A stretch of 64,000 nt of DNA. Source: Piliocolobus tephrosceles (lineage: Eukaryota > Chordata > Mammalia > Primates > Cercopithecidae). The stretch covers positions 22,004,504-22,068,503 of the forward strand of contig NC_045452.1 in NCBI RefSeq assembly GCF_002776525.5. The letters run 5' to 3'. Below, in pieces: positions 47,040-59,289 of this stretch. Within the stretch, counting starts at the first letter, position 1. Every line of letters begins with the position of its first letter. A program made the translations under genes and the position numbers. The notes under the pieces are model-generated. The model saw only the letters and a program-made list of their open reading frames with translations, was not told the origin of the DNA and ran no database searches.

Positions 47040-47275
47040 TGTGGTCAGTGGTTCATTCATTCAGTCTGCAAACATTTGTGGTGCCTCTTCTAAGGGCTTC
47101 CACATCTTTCATGCTGCTTTCCCCAGTGCTTTATGACCACCTCTTTGTGTCCATCTTCACTGTTTGACTGACTGTAAGTTTCTTGGTTTTGTTCGTATTT
47201 GTATTGCCAGTAACTAGGGCAGTGCCTGGTGCAGAATAATCACCCAGAAATTGTTTAATAAGTGAATGGTCAAGA
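47040..47275 (+). repeat. L2 fossil
   Basis: CTGACTGTAAGTTTCTTGGT, GGGCAGTGCCTGGTGCAGAA and a TAATAAGTGAATG end. Confidence 0.6.
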
Positions 47276-47331
47276 ATGAAGGTGGGAACATAATTTTCTT
47301 GAAGAATTGACACTTACTTAAAGCTAAAACG

Positions 47332-47623
47332 GGCCAGGCGCGGTGGCTCAAGCCTGTAATCCCAGCACTTTGGGAGGCCGAGATGGGCAGATCCCGAGGT
47401 CAGGAGATCGAGACCATCCTGGCTAACATGGTGAAACCCCGTCTCTACTAAAAATACAAAAAACTAGCCGGGCGACATGGCGGGCGCCTGTAGTCCCAGC
47501 TACTCGGGAGGCTGAGGCAGGAGAATGGCGTGAACTCGGGAGGCGGAGCTTGCAGTGAGCTAAGATCCAGCCACTGCACTCCAGCCTGGGCAGCAGAGCG
47601 AGACTCCGTCTCAAAAAAAAAAA
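47332..47623 (+). repeat. AluY, Old World monkey type
   Basis: Flanked by the perfect 12-bp duplication AAAGCTAAAACG (47320-47331 and 47624-47635). Confidence 0.97.
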
Positions 47624-48839
47624 AAAGCTAAAACGAAGTTACTTCCACACAGAAATTAAGCATGAGCCTTTTCCAGTGTTCATTGGTTGTAGCAGTTGGC
47701 TCTTCCTGGAGCAATCACTGAGTAAACTGTTAGATATCCATTCATGAGAGAGGTGTCAAAGAAGGATTCCATTCACATTCATTTAGGCTGATGCTGCTAA
47801 TTGTTTAGTGTTGGCAGAACACATGCTTTGATTGTCCAGCTTTTTGCCGTCTGGGGGACAGCTCTTAACAGAACCCACATGATAAGACATATTTGACATT
47901 ATTTGGGTTTGTTGCTTACAATGGGAAGGCACTGACTTCCTGTATATGACTGCTCTTCAAAATGGCATTCTAAGAAATAGTTACAATGGTATAAAACCTA
48001 AATTGCCTTTGGGAATTGGTAAGTGGCTGCACATCGTTCATTCTTGGATAAGTGGAGATATAGAAAAATTATACAAGAGTATTTTCAGCATAATTGAGCT
48101 CTGTAACAGTACTGGGAAACATTCATTTTTAAGACACTGGGTTCCACAAATTCACTGTAATAGAATTAGCTTGTCATTTAACACAGGAATGTAGGAAACA
48201 CACCAGGATGTTTTACAGGTGGATCCTTTAACTCCTATTTAGAGTCTGATGATGTGCTGGGATCCATCACAAGGTGGGCTGGTCAGCTACAGGACCTTCC
48301 TTCCAGAGATGATTGTGTTTCCGTGAACCCCCATGGCCATAATCCAGTATGATTACCAGCCACAAATCATCAAACTTCTTCTTTGCTATATGAATATTTT
48401 TATTACAAAAGTCAGATAACCAAATAAAAATGCTTTAAAAGATTAACAGTTGGGAAAATTAGTCAGAATCACCCGTGATCTCAATAATTTAATGTAACCA
48501 CTATTGCAGTGATGGCATAGTTCCTTTTGGATGTTTTGCTTGTGTATCACCTTTTGTTTTATTGTTATAAATTAGATGCCCGCCTTTATTTTCCCCTCTT
48601 AAAAATATCAGAAGCAGTTTTCTACAAGGCTCCTAATCATCGGTTCCAAACTCTCTGAAGTCCATTACTGTGTTCAGCCTGTCCAGCCTTCTAGAGGTTA
48701 ATCATTTCTGTAGACATATTAGTTACTATATAAAGAAATACTTTTTTTAAACAAAGCACCCTTGATTTGTCCAAAATTTACATATTTCAGTCTTAGTGCT
48801 GTACTTCATGCTGTTTTATATAAATGTTGATAATAACAG

Positions 48840-49010
48840 CAAACATTTATTGAGCACTGCATAGCATATCTGATTTAATCCTTACAGCAGTCCTTTGCAG
48901 GGATATACTATTATTATCTCCATTCAACAGATAATAGAAAACTGGGGATCTCATAGCCAGAAAGTGACAAGGTTTGGTTTTGAATCCTGCTTTCCGACCA
49001 TGATGTCTGG
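48840..49010 (-). repeat. MIR fossil, antisense
   Basis: ACATTTATTGAGCACTGCAT, TTATTATCTCCATTCAACAG and TCATAGCCAGAAAGTGACAA in MIR complement order. The 72-codon frame at 48895-49113 lies over this. Confidence 0.7.
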
Positions 49011-49458
49011 TGCCTGTGACGACAAGTCCCTGAAGTTTTGCTTTTTAGATTTGAGATCAAGTGTTTGTGTCTATACTCATAGGGGAATCTTTTTGTGTCT
49101 ATGGCTAATTTAGTTTCTGGGCCACATTCATGTGATTTTTCTCTAGTCATAGCAATCAAAATGCAAGTAGCATTCTCAGTACAGGGACCTCATCCTATAA
49201 TGAGTGGAATGCTTTTTAGTTTTACTATTCTTCCTAAGGGTGGTCATGTAAATTATAGCCGGACATATGGCCATAGTCTTTGGAAGGATGTCTGAACTGA
49301 CTCCCAGCTCCTGTTTCTGGATTTCCTGTTTCTGGATTTCAGCTATGCCTGTGTGCCTGACAGCTTGGATTACTTGAGTTATCAGACTAAAGTAGTCTGA
49401 AAATATAGTACTGAATTAAAAAGCAAATCTCATTTACTTTTATCTGTTTATTTTGCAG

Positions 49459-49480
49459 GTCACGGAACAAAAAACCAAAG
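49459..49480 (+). CDS. TNRC6B: TNRC6B 22-nt microexon
   Basis: A 22-nt exon between TTTATTTTGCAG and GTAAGT, both strong consensus sites. It reads VTEQKTK plus the first base of a valine codon completed by the next exon (G|TG). It enters in phase 0, matching the phase-0 end of the 88-nt exon 5.7 kb upstream, and exits in phase 1. Skipping it would shift the frame, so it must be included in the long isoform. It is too short to be found by open-reading-frame length; flanking sites, phase and remembered TNRC6B sequence identify it. Its role is linker sequence before the proline-rich region. Confidence 0.93.
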
Positions 49481-49723
49481 GTAAGTTTTTTTTTCTCTTT
49501 AAATTATTTAGAACCTTTTGTGTTTAGCTTTTACACTGTTGCTGACTCAGCCTCCAATCCACTGAAAAGAGAGTGGGCGTAGAGTAATTAAGGTGGGTTG
49601 TTTGCAGTCACTGAAGAGCAGTAATGATAAATTGAAAATACTTGTATTAGTGTTTCTAGTTGGCCTTAAATTTTTTAGGAGTCGAAAGAGTAAATACCTT
49701 GTTTTAAAAAATATATTGGTCAT

Positions 49724-50018
49724 GGCTGGGCACAGTGGCTCACGCCTGTAATCCCAGCACTTTGAGAGTCTGGATCACCTGAGGTCAGGAGTTTGAGACC
49801 AACCTGGCCAACATGGCTGAGACCCCATCTCTACTAAAAGCAAAAAATTAGCCAGACATGGTGGCTCATGCCTGTAATCGCAGCTCCTTGGGACGCTGAG
49901 GCATGAGAATCACTTGAACCCAGGAGGCAGAGGTTGCAGTGAGCCGAGATAATGCCACTGCACTCCAGCCTGGGCAACAAAGCAAGACTCTATCTCAAAA
50001 AAAAAAAAAAAAAAAAAG
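49724..50018 (+). repeat. Alu
   Basis: GGCTGGGCACAGTGGCTCAC start, small deletion in the left arm, A run at the end. Confidence 0.94.
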
Positions 50019-50461
50019 TATGTGGGTCATGATTTTGAATTGAACCTTTTCAAAACTTTTTTTTAGAATAATAGCAAAAAACAAACACCAGCTTTTAATT
50101 TACAGATGCGAATTACAACGGTTTGTCAACCACCTTGACCGATAGCATGCATTGAGTCTGATAATGGAATATTGCACCTAGGATGTTTACTCTGCCTTCT
50201 AAGCTAAAACTTGGAATATACTTTTTTAAAAGATAATATATTTTGAGTAGCTTAACTCTGTTAAAAAATGTTATAAACGGGAGCAGGTGCCCCTTGGGTC
50301 ATTCTCAACCTAGTAGTCTGTGTTGTTTTGGCTTCTTGCTCTCCTGTTAATTTTGATCATGTAGTTTTGTCTGGTGATATTCACACTTTCTTTCATTTCC
50401 CCTTCAGAATGAGAGAGTTAATTCTTTGAGATAGCTCCTCTCCTTGCCCACTTAAATATGT

Positions 50462-50605
50462 GTTTCTCAATTAGGTATGCATAAGAATCATTTGCATAAA
50501 ATCATCAAAATACACAGTCCCAGGCCATGGCCCTAGCAGATGTATTTTGAAAAGCTCTGCAGGTGACCCCAGTACATGTCCCTAGTTGAGAATCACGGCC
50601 TTAGA
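50462..50605 (+). repeat. hAT-Charlie-type MER fossil
   Basis: TTTCTCAATTAGGTATGCAT and the inverted TACATGTCCCTAGTTGAGAA end; the same family phrases occur near 31545 and 38395. Confidence 0.55.
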
Positions 50606-52325
50606 TGAAGGGAATTAGATGTGACTGTGATGACTTGGAGAAGGACAAGGGTGATGGAGAGGTCAAGGCTTGATGGGAGGCCCTGTAATGATTGGTTTCT
50701 TCATTGTTTTGTTTTGTTTTGTTGGACTACCAGACCAAAGCCTATCACACAATGATGAAAGAGTAATAAGACAGTGCTAATTTCTTAGGAAACTTAGTTA
50801 TGGAAAATAAATTCTCATATAACTAGGCGTTACTATAATAAATTTCTAACCCAAAGACATTTCAAAGGAGAATGTAGTCTGGGAGTTTGTAGTGAAGTGT
50901 AAAAGAAACCATGATTATTAGTTATAATTAATTGGTTACAGAGAATAGTATCTGCCCTTGTACATTTCCTCAGTTTCAGCCCAGAAGTAGGCCTTACTTT
51001 GGAAGGATCTTTGTAAATTACTTGCTTGAGATATAAATGATACTTTACCATAGAAATAGTGTTATTCATGCTGGTACCGTGTCCATGCTTTCTAAACCAA
51101 CATACTTTCTAGAAAAGGATTTGGGCACTTAAGTATTTATATTTGTAGGGCTTTTTGATGATTTAATGGGACAACAGATGAGAAAATTGGCATTTTTTTT
51201 CCTGGACAGTCTAGACTCTGGTTGCTGGAATGTGGTGGTTGGGTTCCTAGGCTGGCCACAAGACTGATGCTTGCAAAGCCAAGGGTTGGTTGTGCTACAG
51301 AACTGAGCTGTTCTGTATGATAAGTGGTGCTAGGAAACAGAAAATCTGTTAGGCATCTTTTCTTATAGAAAAAAAATTGGGAGGGATACCAGACCTGTTC
51401 TCAAACACATTCTTCTTTCCTCTACCAGTCTTAAAAATCAAGCTTTTCTTTTTACTCACCACCTAAAAAATTTTTTTCCAATTGGGCGCTTTCTCATACC
51501 TACTGTGTCATGGGATACAGTTTCACAGTCAACCTGCTCTCCCTACCTCCCACCCCTCCAGTCAAAAGATAACATAAAATAATCCTAAAGGGAGATGAGA
51601 GGCCATTTCAGTCTCCTAAGGGATTTAATTGTTATATAGCAAGTAAAAATACCAGTTGTCCCTGGGGTATGTTAAGAATGTAAACAGAGGGAGGGCCTGA
51701 CCTTTCTAGTGTTGGGTCTAGGTTTACAGCCACATCTTCATCTTTATTCCCAGTAGCCCACCTTGGTACTCTAAGTCTCCTTCTTCTTCTCTTACCTCAG
51801 CTAACATGTCTGGGGGACATGTTCCTCTTCCCAAAGATGGTGTCTTTCTCAGGCAATCTTCCCTTCACTCTGAATCTATCCATCTTTCCCCAACAGTTGC
51901 TAGAAGCACAAAGAAAAGACCGTTGGTGCCAAGACCCTGGTTGTATAGAGGACTGAAGTGAGATTTTTCTGTATTTCAGAGTAGTAGTGCATTCATTATA
52001 TATTCTTCCTGTATTCTCCACCATTAAAAAAAAAAAATTGTGAGAATTCTGCAGAGGAATAGGATAGAGATTTCAAGTGGAGGTTATGTGAAGACATAGG
52101 CTAGAGCTGGCTTGCTACCCAGGTATCAAATAATAGAAAGCACTTAAGGTAGAAGCTAATACCCTCCTTCGTTGGATTTTAGAGTAGAACTGAAAGAGTT
52201 TGAGGAATTGATGTAATCATTCAGATTTAACAGGGATGAAGTTTAGGATTAAAAAGCCCAATTGCATAGACTATGTAATAGAGGAGGTTGGACATATAAA
52301 TTTAGCCTTGTTAAAAAGATGTTAG

Positions 52326-52495
52326 GGGCCAGGCACCGTGACACAGGCCTGTAATCCCAGCTACTCGAGAGGCAGAGATAGGAGGATTGCTTGAGCCCAG
52401 GAGTTCAAGGCTGCAGTGAGCCATAATTGTGCCACTGTACTCCAGCCTGGGCAATGGAGCGAGACCCTGTCTCAATTGAAAAAAAAAAAAAAAAA
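52326..52495 (+). repeat. Free right Alu monomer (FRAM-like) with intact target duplication
   Basis: About 150 bp plus a tail, a single monomer rather than a dimer: GGCCTGTAATCCCAGCTACT then AGGCTGCAGTGAGCC. AAAAAGATGTTAG at 52313-52325 and 52496-52508 shows that it integrated as a unit. Confidence 0.75.
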
Positions 52496-52568
52496 AAAAA
52501 GATGTTAGAGTGATGGCTGGCTTTAATGAGAGTATATCAGCATAAGATGACCTTAAACTGCATTAGTA

Positions 52569-52862
52569 GGCCGAGCGTGGTGGCTCACGCCTGTAATGCC
52601 AACACTTTGGGAGGCCGAGGCAGGTGGATCATAAGGTCAGGAGATGGAGACCTTCCTGGCTAACACGGTGAAACCACATCTCTACTAAAAATACAAAAAA
52701 TTAGCCAGGCGTGGTGGCGGGTGTCTGTAGTTCCAACTACTCGGGAGGCTGAGACAGGAGAATCGCTTGAACCCAGGAGGTTGAGGTTGCAGTGAGCCAA
52801 GATCATGCCATTGCACTCCAGTTGGGGCAACAGAGCAAGACTGTCTCAAAAGAAAAACAAAA
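52569..52862 (+). repeat. Alu
   Basis: GGCCGAGCGTGGTGGCTCAC start to a CAAAA-rich tail. Confidence 0.95.
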
Positions 52863-53599
52863 AACAACAAAAAGCCCCTGCATTAATAGACATACACTAT
52901 CCAGGAAGGGATTTACACTTCCTGCACCACACTGTGAAAAGGAACAGAGGGCAACCTCCATGGACCATGTGGAGTTCAAGCCAGATTGGGCAAGGAATTT
53001 GTCAACTCAGAAAGGTTTAAACACCTGGGCTCGCTGAGCTCCCAGGGCAAGGCTTCCTGCTTGGGGAACCTCAGGTAACTGTCTTCAAAACTTTGAAGGA
53101 CTCCAGTGCCTGACACTTAACAGTTCCTTGGTAGTTATCTGTTAGATATTTTGTTCAGTGAAGCTTATTCTTCAAATAGCACCAATGGTGAGTCAAAGCC
53201 AACAGGGAAAAGCTTCTGGCTCAGTAGAAGTTAAATTTTTTAGTTGTTGTCCTTTACCACTGGGACACAGCTGAGAGCAGCACCTTCTCCATCAGCATAC
53301 CTGGGATTATGGGCCATGGCAGGACATTAGCTACCACTCTTTGTTTTGAGCCTATTTCAGAAGACATAGTACCGTGAGTACAGGATAACCTTGAGTCTAC
53401 TCATTTATTACTATTGGAGGGGTCCCCTCTATTAAATAATTTATAAACTACTTACAGCACCCCTCACACCTTGTAGAAACACCTGTGTGTTCTAATACAG
53501 TGGTGGGAAGCCACTTGTTCAGAGATGGAACTGGCTGCCTCTGAGAGAGTGAATGAATGTGAGGTATTACAAGACATGTGGCTCCGATAAATTGGCATG

Positions 53600-53900
53600 A
53601 AAATAGTCCAAATAGGAGGTAATGAGGACTTGAACCTAATTAGGAGCAGTGGTGGTAAAGGGGAAGGAAGGAATTGAGAGAGGCTTTAGTTTAACTTAAT
53701 GTTGATTGGATAATGATAATGTGGGTGGGAGAGCATTGAGAAGTCTAAGACACGAAGCAGGTTTCTGACTTGAGCAGCTGTTGGGTGATAAGTTCATTCT
53801 TTGAGGGTGAAGAAATGGGATTGGGGCTAGGAAACAAGTTTGAGAGGAAGGGAAAGATGGTAAGTGTTAGTTAAAGCCTGAGCACGGAAGAATTTGTACT
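53600..53900 (+). repeat. Ancient interspersed repeat (family not assigned)
   Basis: CAGGTTTCTGACTTGAGCAG CTG and neighbouring phrases match a dispersed mammalian repeat by memory; 55126-55270 (GTGACTTATGGGGAAAGAAG) may be a further piece of it. Confidence 0.35.
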
Positions 53901-54169
53901 CAAGGAACTGAAATGTGGAAAGGGTGCAGGCCCTATCGTCACAGTGATTTTGTTTTGTTTTGTTTTTAAGCCACTACTTATGGCCAAATTCATTTGCCAT
54001 TCTTCAGTCAAAAACCAGCATTGCCATTATGACTGTGGACGAAATTGCCCTCGCTGCCTATTTTTGCACTGCCCATGAGCTAAGAATAATTTTCTACGTT
54101 TTTTTAATTATTGGAGAAAAAACAGGGACAGTATTTCATGACATGTGAAAATGACAGGAAATTCATATT

Positions 54170-54350
54170 TCACTGTTGGTAAATAAAGTTTTATGGGAGC
54201 ACAGCCACACTCATTTGTTTACACATTGTCTATGGTGCTTTGGCCCCACAAGTGCAGAGTTGAGTTGTTGTGATGAAGGCCATATGGCCAGTAAACCGTA
54301 AAATATTTACTATCTGGCCCTTTACAGAAAGTTTGCTGATCCCCCCGATC
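54170..54350 (-). repeat. hAT-Charlie-type DNA transposon fossil
   Basis: AATAAAGTTTTATGGGAGCA CAGCCACACTC to GGCCCTTTACAGAAAGTTTG CTGATCCCC, the complement of a CAGGGGTTGGCAAAC-ended element. Confidence 0.6.
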
Positions 54351-54483
54351 AAGAGTAGAAGCCCACACAGGAAGAGGAAGGGAAAAGCTGAAGAGCTAGC
54401 TGGAGCACGTCTCACAGAAACGGGAGGGAGGGAATGACGAGTGGTGTCAGAAGCTGCAGAAAAATCAAAGAAGAAAAGGTCCA

Positions 54484-55086
54484 GGCCGGGCGCGGTGGCT
54501 CAAGCCTGTAATCCCAGCACTTTGGGAGGCCGAGACGGGCGGATCATAAGGTCAGGAGATCGAGACCATCCTGGCTAATACGGTCAAACCCTGTCTCTAC
54601 TAAAGAATACAAAAAGGCCAGGTGCGGTGGCTCAAGCCTGTAATCCCAGCACTTTGGGAGGCTGAGACGGGCGGATCACGAGGTCAGGAGATGGAGACCA
54701 TCCTGGCTAACACGGTGAAACCCCATCTCTACTAAAAATACAAAAAACTGGCTGGGCGAGGTGGCGGGCGCCTGTAGTCCCAGCTACTCGGGAGGCGGAG
54801 GCAGGAGAATGGCGTAAACCCGGGAGGCGGAGCTTGCAGTGAGCTGAGATCCGGCCACTGCACTCCAGTCCGGGCAACAGAGCAAGACTCTGTCTCAAAA
54901 AACAAACAAACAAACAAAAAGAATACAAAAAAACTAGCCGGGCGACGAGGCGGGCGCCTGTAGTCCCAGCTACTTGGGAGGCGGAGGCAGGAGAATGGCG
55001 TAAACCTGGGAGGCGGAGCTTGCAGTGAGCTGAGATCCGGCCACCGCACTCCAGCCTGGGCGACAGAGCAAGACTCCCGTCTCAAA

Positions 55087-55112
<26 letters not shown>
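54484..55112 (+). repeat. AluY split by another AluY
   Basis: Outer element 54484-54615 and 54932-55112, flanked by the perfect 13-bp duplication AAGAAAAGGTCCA (54471-54483 and 55113-55125). Confidence 0.97.
54616..54917 (+). repeat. Nested AluY, Old World monkey type
   Basis: Bounded by the 14-bp duplication AAAGAATACAAAAA (54602-54615 and 54918-54931); tail of CAAA repeats. Confidence 0.97.
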
Positions 55113-55119
<7 letters not shown>

Positions 55120-55658
55120 GGTCCAAAGCGGGCTGGTTAGACTGGCAACCAAGATCACTAGTGACTTATGGGGAAAGAAGCTTCCAGGGAGATGTTTAAG
55201 GCAAAAGCCAGTGTGTGTTGGGTTGACGAGGGAGTGGAAGGTAAAGAAATAGAGGCAGTGCTGTGAGGTTACTGAAAATTGTTCAGTACACGTTGACCGC
55301 TCACTGCGTGTCATCAGATTTAAAATGTTCAGCCTAGAATGTCTTTTCTAGGCCTTGTTTGTATTTTAGCTACTACTTTAAAAACATTTCTAGGTCATTC
55401 TTTTTTATGTTTGATACCATTGAGATAGTTAAAAGAAATAATAGTTTGTACTAGTTCTGTGCAGCTGCTGTGTTCAGAACCCTGCCTGGTTCGGAAGTTT
55501 CTTAAAGAGCTCTTTTATCCGAAAAAGTAGCATCTAATTGGAGTTTTCAGAAATAGGGGCAATTAGAAGTTTAAACTGTGAGATCCAAGAATGGAATAAG
55601 ATAAATGGAATGAGGAAGGGGAGGAGATTCAATTCAATGCTTCTTAAAAGTAAATGGA

Positions 55659-55957
55659 GGTTCAGGCACGGTAGCTCATACCTTTTATCCCAGCACTTTG
55701 GGAGGCTGAGGCAGGTGGATCACCTGAGATCAGTAGTTTGAGGCCAGCCTGGCAAACATGGTGAAACTCCGTCTCTACTAAGAATACAAAATTAGCCAGG
55801 TATGGTGGCACACACCTGTAATCCCAGCTACTTGGGAGACTGAGGCAGGAGAATTGCTTGATCCTGGGAGGCAGAGGTTGCAGAGAGCCAAGATCACGCC
55901 GCTGTACTCTAGTCTGGGCAACAAGAGCGAAACTCCATCTCAAAAAAAAAAAAAAAA
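55659..55957 (+). repeat. Alu
   Basis: GGTTCAGGCACGGTAGCTCA start, full length, A tail. Confidence 0.94.
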
Positions 55958-55971
55958 GTAAACGAATGAAC

Positions 55972-56168
55972 AGCCAGGTACGGTGACTCACGCTTGTAAT
56001 CCCATCACTTTGGGAGGCCAAGGCAGGCAGATCACCTGAGGTCAGGAGTTCGAGACCAGCCTGGCCAACATGGTGAAACCCCCATATCTGTTAAACATAC
56101 AAAAATTAGCCAGGCGTGGTGGTACACGCCTGTGATCCCAGCTACTCGGGAGGCTGAGACAGGGGAAT
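55972..56168 (+). repeat. Alu, truncated at the fusion with the next Alu
   Basis: Stops after GGCTGAGACAGGGGAAT, where the next element continues without its own 5' end. Confidence 0.9.
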
Positions 56169-56401
56169 AAGGTCAGGAGATGGAGATCTTCCTGGCTAAC
56201 ATGGTGAAACCCCATGTCTACTAAAACCACAAAAAATTAGCAGGTGTGGTGGCGGGTGCCTGTAGTCCCAACTACTCGGGAGGCTGAGGCAGGAGAATCG
56301 CTTGGGTGGAGGTTGCAGCAAACAGATCCTGCCACTCCACTCTACCCTGGGCAACAGAACAAGACTCTGTCTCAAAAAAATAAATAAATAAATAAATAAA
56401 T
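56169..56401 (+). repeat. Alu lacking its 5' end, with (AAAT)n tail
   Basis: Begins at AAGGTCAGGAGATGGAGAT in the left monomer; has a deletion in the right arm. Confidence 0.88.
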
Positions 56402-57566
56402 GGAAATTAGAAAATAGGATACATAGCTTCCTCCCACCTCCCACAATGTTTTTATTTCCCTATAGTACTGAGATCATGTTTAAGCCACAAACCTTTCCTC
56501 TGGAAATTAAGAAACTATGCCCTTACTTTGAACAGCTCATCTTTAGAAAAACTTGCACAACTTACAAAGCCTTAAAATTCAGAAAAGAGACAGCCTGAAA
56601 AGTAACACATTCAGACTTAACAATAGCTTCTCTTGCCCTTTATCGTCTAACATTCTGGACCATGATGATGGGTGACGCACACGGATTCTGATGTCTTAAG
56701 TTTGGACTTTGGGAGTCAATTTGGATCAGACCTCCCGCCTAAAAAGCTGCATTACTCTCCAATTAGTGCTGGCAATTCTGGTTGGCCTTTAAAGGCTTAA
56801 TGTTCTTGGATTCACAGAAAGGTGTGATTTTAAAAATAGAATAAGAATTCATTCAGGTGCTGAAACACAGTTTGCTATGATTAAGGTGGTGTCTTGGGCG
56901 TTTTCTGACTATTTCCTGGAGATTTTGTTTTTTTTCTTTTTATGCTTTGACCTATTTGTACATGATGTCCTGGAGTTTGAATGACTAATCTCCTGGGCCA
57001 GAGCACACTGTATTGGGAGGAAAGTGGTGGAGGTGTGTTCCCATTTTATAATGACTTTATCATTTACAATCCATTCTGTCTCTGATGTGGTGGGAAAGTG
57101 CCCTGAGGAACTTTTGCAAGGCATCTTGCATGATACGTTATACCTACCAAATTTCTTCGGTTGAAACAGTGCTGTGAATGTTTTAAAGTGAGTCAAACTG
57201 AAGTTCAGTGCTCAGTCCTGCAGGTCACTCTGTCTTGTCTTGTTTTTCTGGATTGAGTTAAAAGTATGTAGTAGACCTGGTTAACTTACAATGAAGATTC
57301 TAGACCTTTTATAGAAGGGCAGCCTTACAGAAACATAGCTCTTTCCGTCCTAAAAACCAGTTGGGATGAATATCTCCAGTCTCTGACAACTTCTTGTTTA
57401 TTCTCATAATAAGATAAAAGGGGATTGCGAATGCCCTATGCTATAGAATCCGCCAATAACAGATAGAAAATTAATATTAAATAATCTTCATTCATTCATT
57501 CACCAGTCATGTATCCATCTGTTACAACAGGTCATGAATATTAGATAATGACTAATTTTATTTTCT

Positions 57567-57871
57567 GTCTTTTTTTTTTTTTTTTTTTTTGTGAGACGGA
57601 GTCTTGCTCTGTGGCCCAGACTGGAGTGCAGTGGCGGGATCTCAGCTCACTGCAAGCCCCGCCTCCCAGGTTCAAGCAATTCTCCTCCTCAGCCTCCTGA
57701 GTAGCTGGGACTATAGGCACACGCCACCACACCCGGCTAACTTTTATATTTTTAGTAGAGGCGAGGTTTCACGATGTTGGCCAGGATGGTCTCGAACTCC
57801 TGACCTTGTGATCCACCTACCTTGACCTCCCAAAGTGCTGGGATTACAGGCGTGAGCCACGGCTCCCAGCC
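57567..57871 (-). repeat. Alu
   Basis: Antisense, bounded by the perfect 17-bp duplication GACTAATTTTATTTTCT (57550-57566 and 57872-57888). Confidence 0.97.
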
Positions 57872-58728
57872 GACTAATTTTATTTTCTTAAGTCACACAT
57901 TTATTCTGCTTATCAGATTTTGGATCCTCCGACCTCCACTCCCCCTCCCCTTACTGGGATGCCTGGTGCTGCCTTGTGATTGGCTGAAGTTAGACATGGG
58001 GTCGCCTGGAAGTTGCTGCAGGCACTTCCTGTCACCCACAGTGTGTTAATGTCTGGTAGTGGCATAGATTGGGCCGCTTGATTTCTGATGATGCTGTATC
58101 TCTCTCATAAAGGAGCCAGTTCAACAAGCGACATGCTGGCCCAGCATCATTTTAGCAGTCAAAGCAGTGTTACCCGCAGAGCTGGCCCTGACGTTATCCT
58201 GGGAGGCAGGGACTTGGGCCTCAGAATCATCTGAACTATCAGGCTTGATGATTATTTCTGTACGACTTCCAGCCTCTATTTGCCAGGTAGAGTTTTATGG
58301 AGAGGGTAGTGATCTTTTGGCAGCATGTAGCGAGGGAGGTGTAGATCTCAGAGAGCCTTCTCTGTAGGTTCAAGGGGGAGAGCCAGAGGGTCCGGCAGAG
58401 TGCAGCTTCGTGGTTGCCCCGACATTCCCACACTGTATGCGGGCCATTTTTAAAATTGAGGTTAAAAAATCAAATTATTTAAAGTAAATAGAAAAAGTAT
58501 TTACATTTAACAAAAGCAAAAAGATTTGTAACATTTCTAGTATTTACACAGAGAGCGGTGCAAGTCTTTGAGTCCAGGTAGCTGTAGAAACCAAAACCAA
58601 GCTGAGTTTGTGATTTTCCAGACCTAGAGTTTCTTGTAAGAGTCTACTCTGTGCCATGCCCTAAGCAAAAAAGAAAAGATGAAAGATGGGTCCTTGCCCT
58701 CAGGAAGTCATAGCCTGGTGAAGGAGAA

Positions 58729-58844
58729 GGACTTGTAAGTAGAGAATTTCCGTGGCAGAGAGAGATGGGACTTGTAAATGGAGAATTTCTATGGTAGAGA
58801 TAGATGGACTTTTGAATGGAGAATTTTCATGGTAGAGAGAGCGG
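58729..58844 (+). repeat. 39-bp minisatellite, three copies
   Basis: Three head-to-tail units (58729-58767, 58768-58805 and 58806-58844), each GGACTT(G/T)T.. then GAGAATTT..TGGYAGAGA. Copies differ at several positions. Confidence 0.85.
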
Positions 58845-59289
58845 GATGATGTGTTCCAGGAACACTTAGGAAGAATGTTTAGCTCACCTAGGCCAGGGAC
58901 TTCAAGAAAGGTTACTCAGGTGTAGATCTTTTAAGAATGTGGATGAAAGGAAGGGACCCTTGGACTGAGGCTTGAACCCTTTCCCAAGGACTTTGCCATG
59001 GACATTTAACTCTTCTAGGCAGCACTTCAGGGCATTAATTCCACTGTTGATTTAGGGGAGTGAATGATGATCGCTTCCATCTCCCCCTTAATTGATGGAA
59101 TGTATTCCATGATGTTGCTGTGTTTAAATTCATGTCACTATCAGCCGCCACCTTCATCCTGCCTTCAGTAAACCGTGAAGAGATGGTAGAGAATTTGGTA
59201 TAACTGTGTCCCTTGAGAGTAGAGTGAAAGGAGAAGTTACTTTGTTAGAATTGGTACCATGTAAGCTTTCTTACAAATAATCTTAGCTA

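Larger units (their letters stand above)
43790..49458 (+). other. TNRC6B: TNRC6B intron
   Basis: Bounded by GTGAGT at 43790 and GCAG at 49455-49458. It contains four Alus (43880, 44234, 45771 and 47332), an L2 fossil near 47040-47275 and an MIR near 48840-49010. I see nothing recognisable in 44531-45765, 46075-47040 and 47636-48840. The open frames there are under about 100 codons with no homology signal. Confidence 0.9.

Noticed and set aside
58729..58844. Regular repeats as a CRISPR array
   Set aside because: Units are directly abutting with no spacers, in a primate intron; this is a minisatellite.
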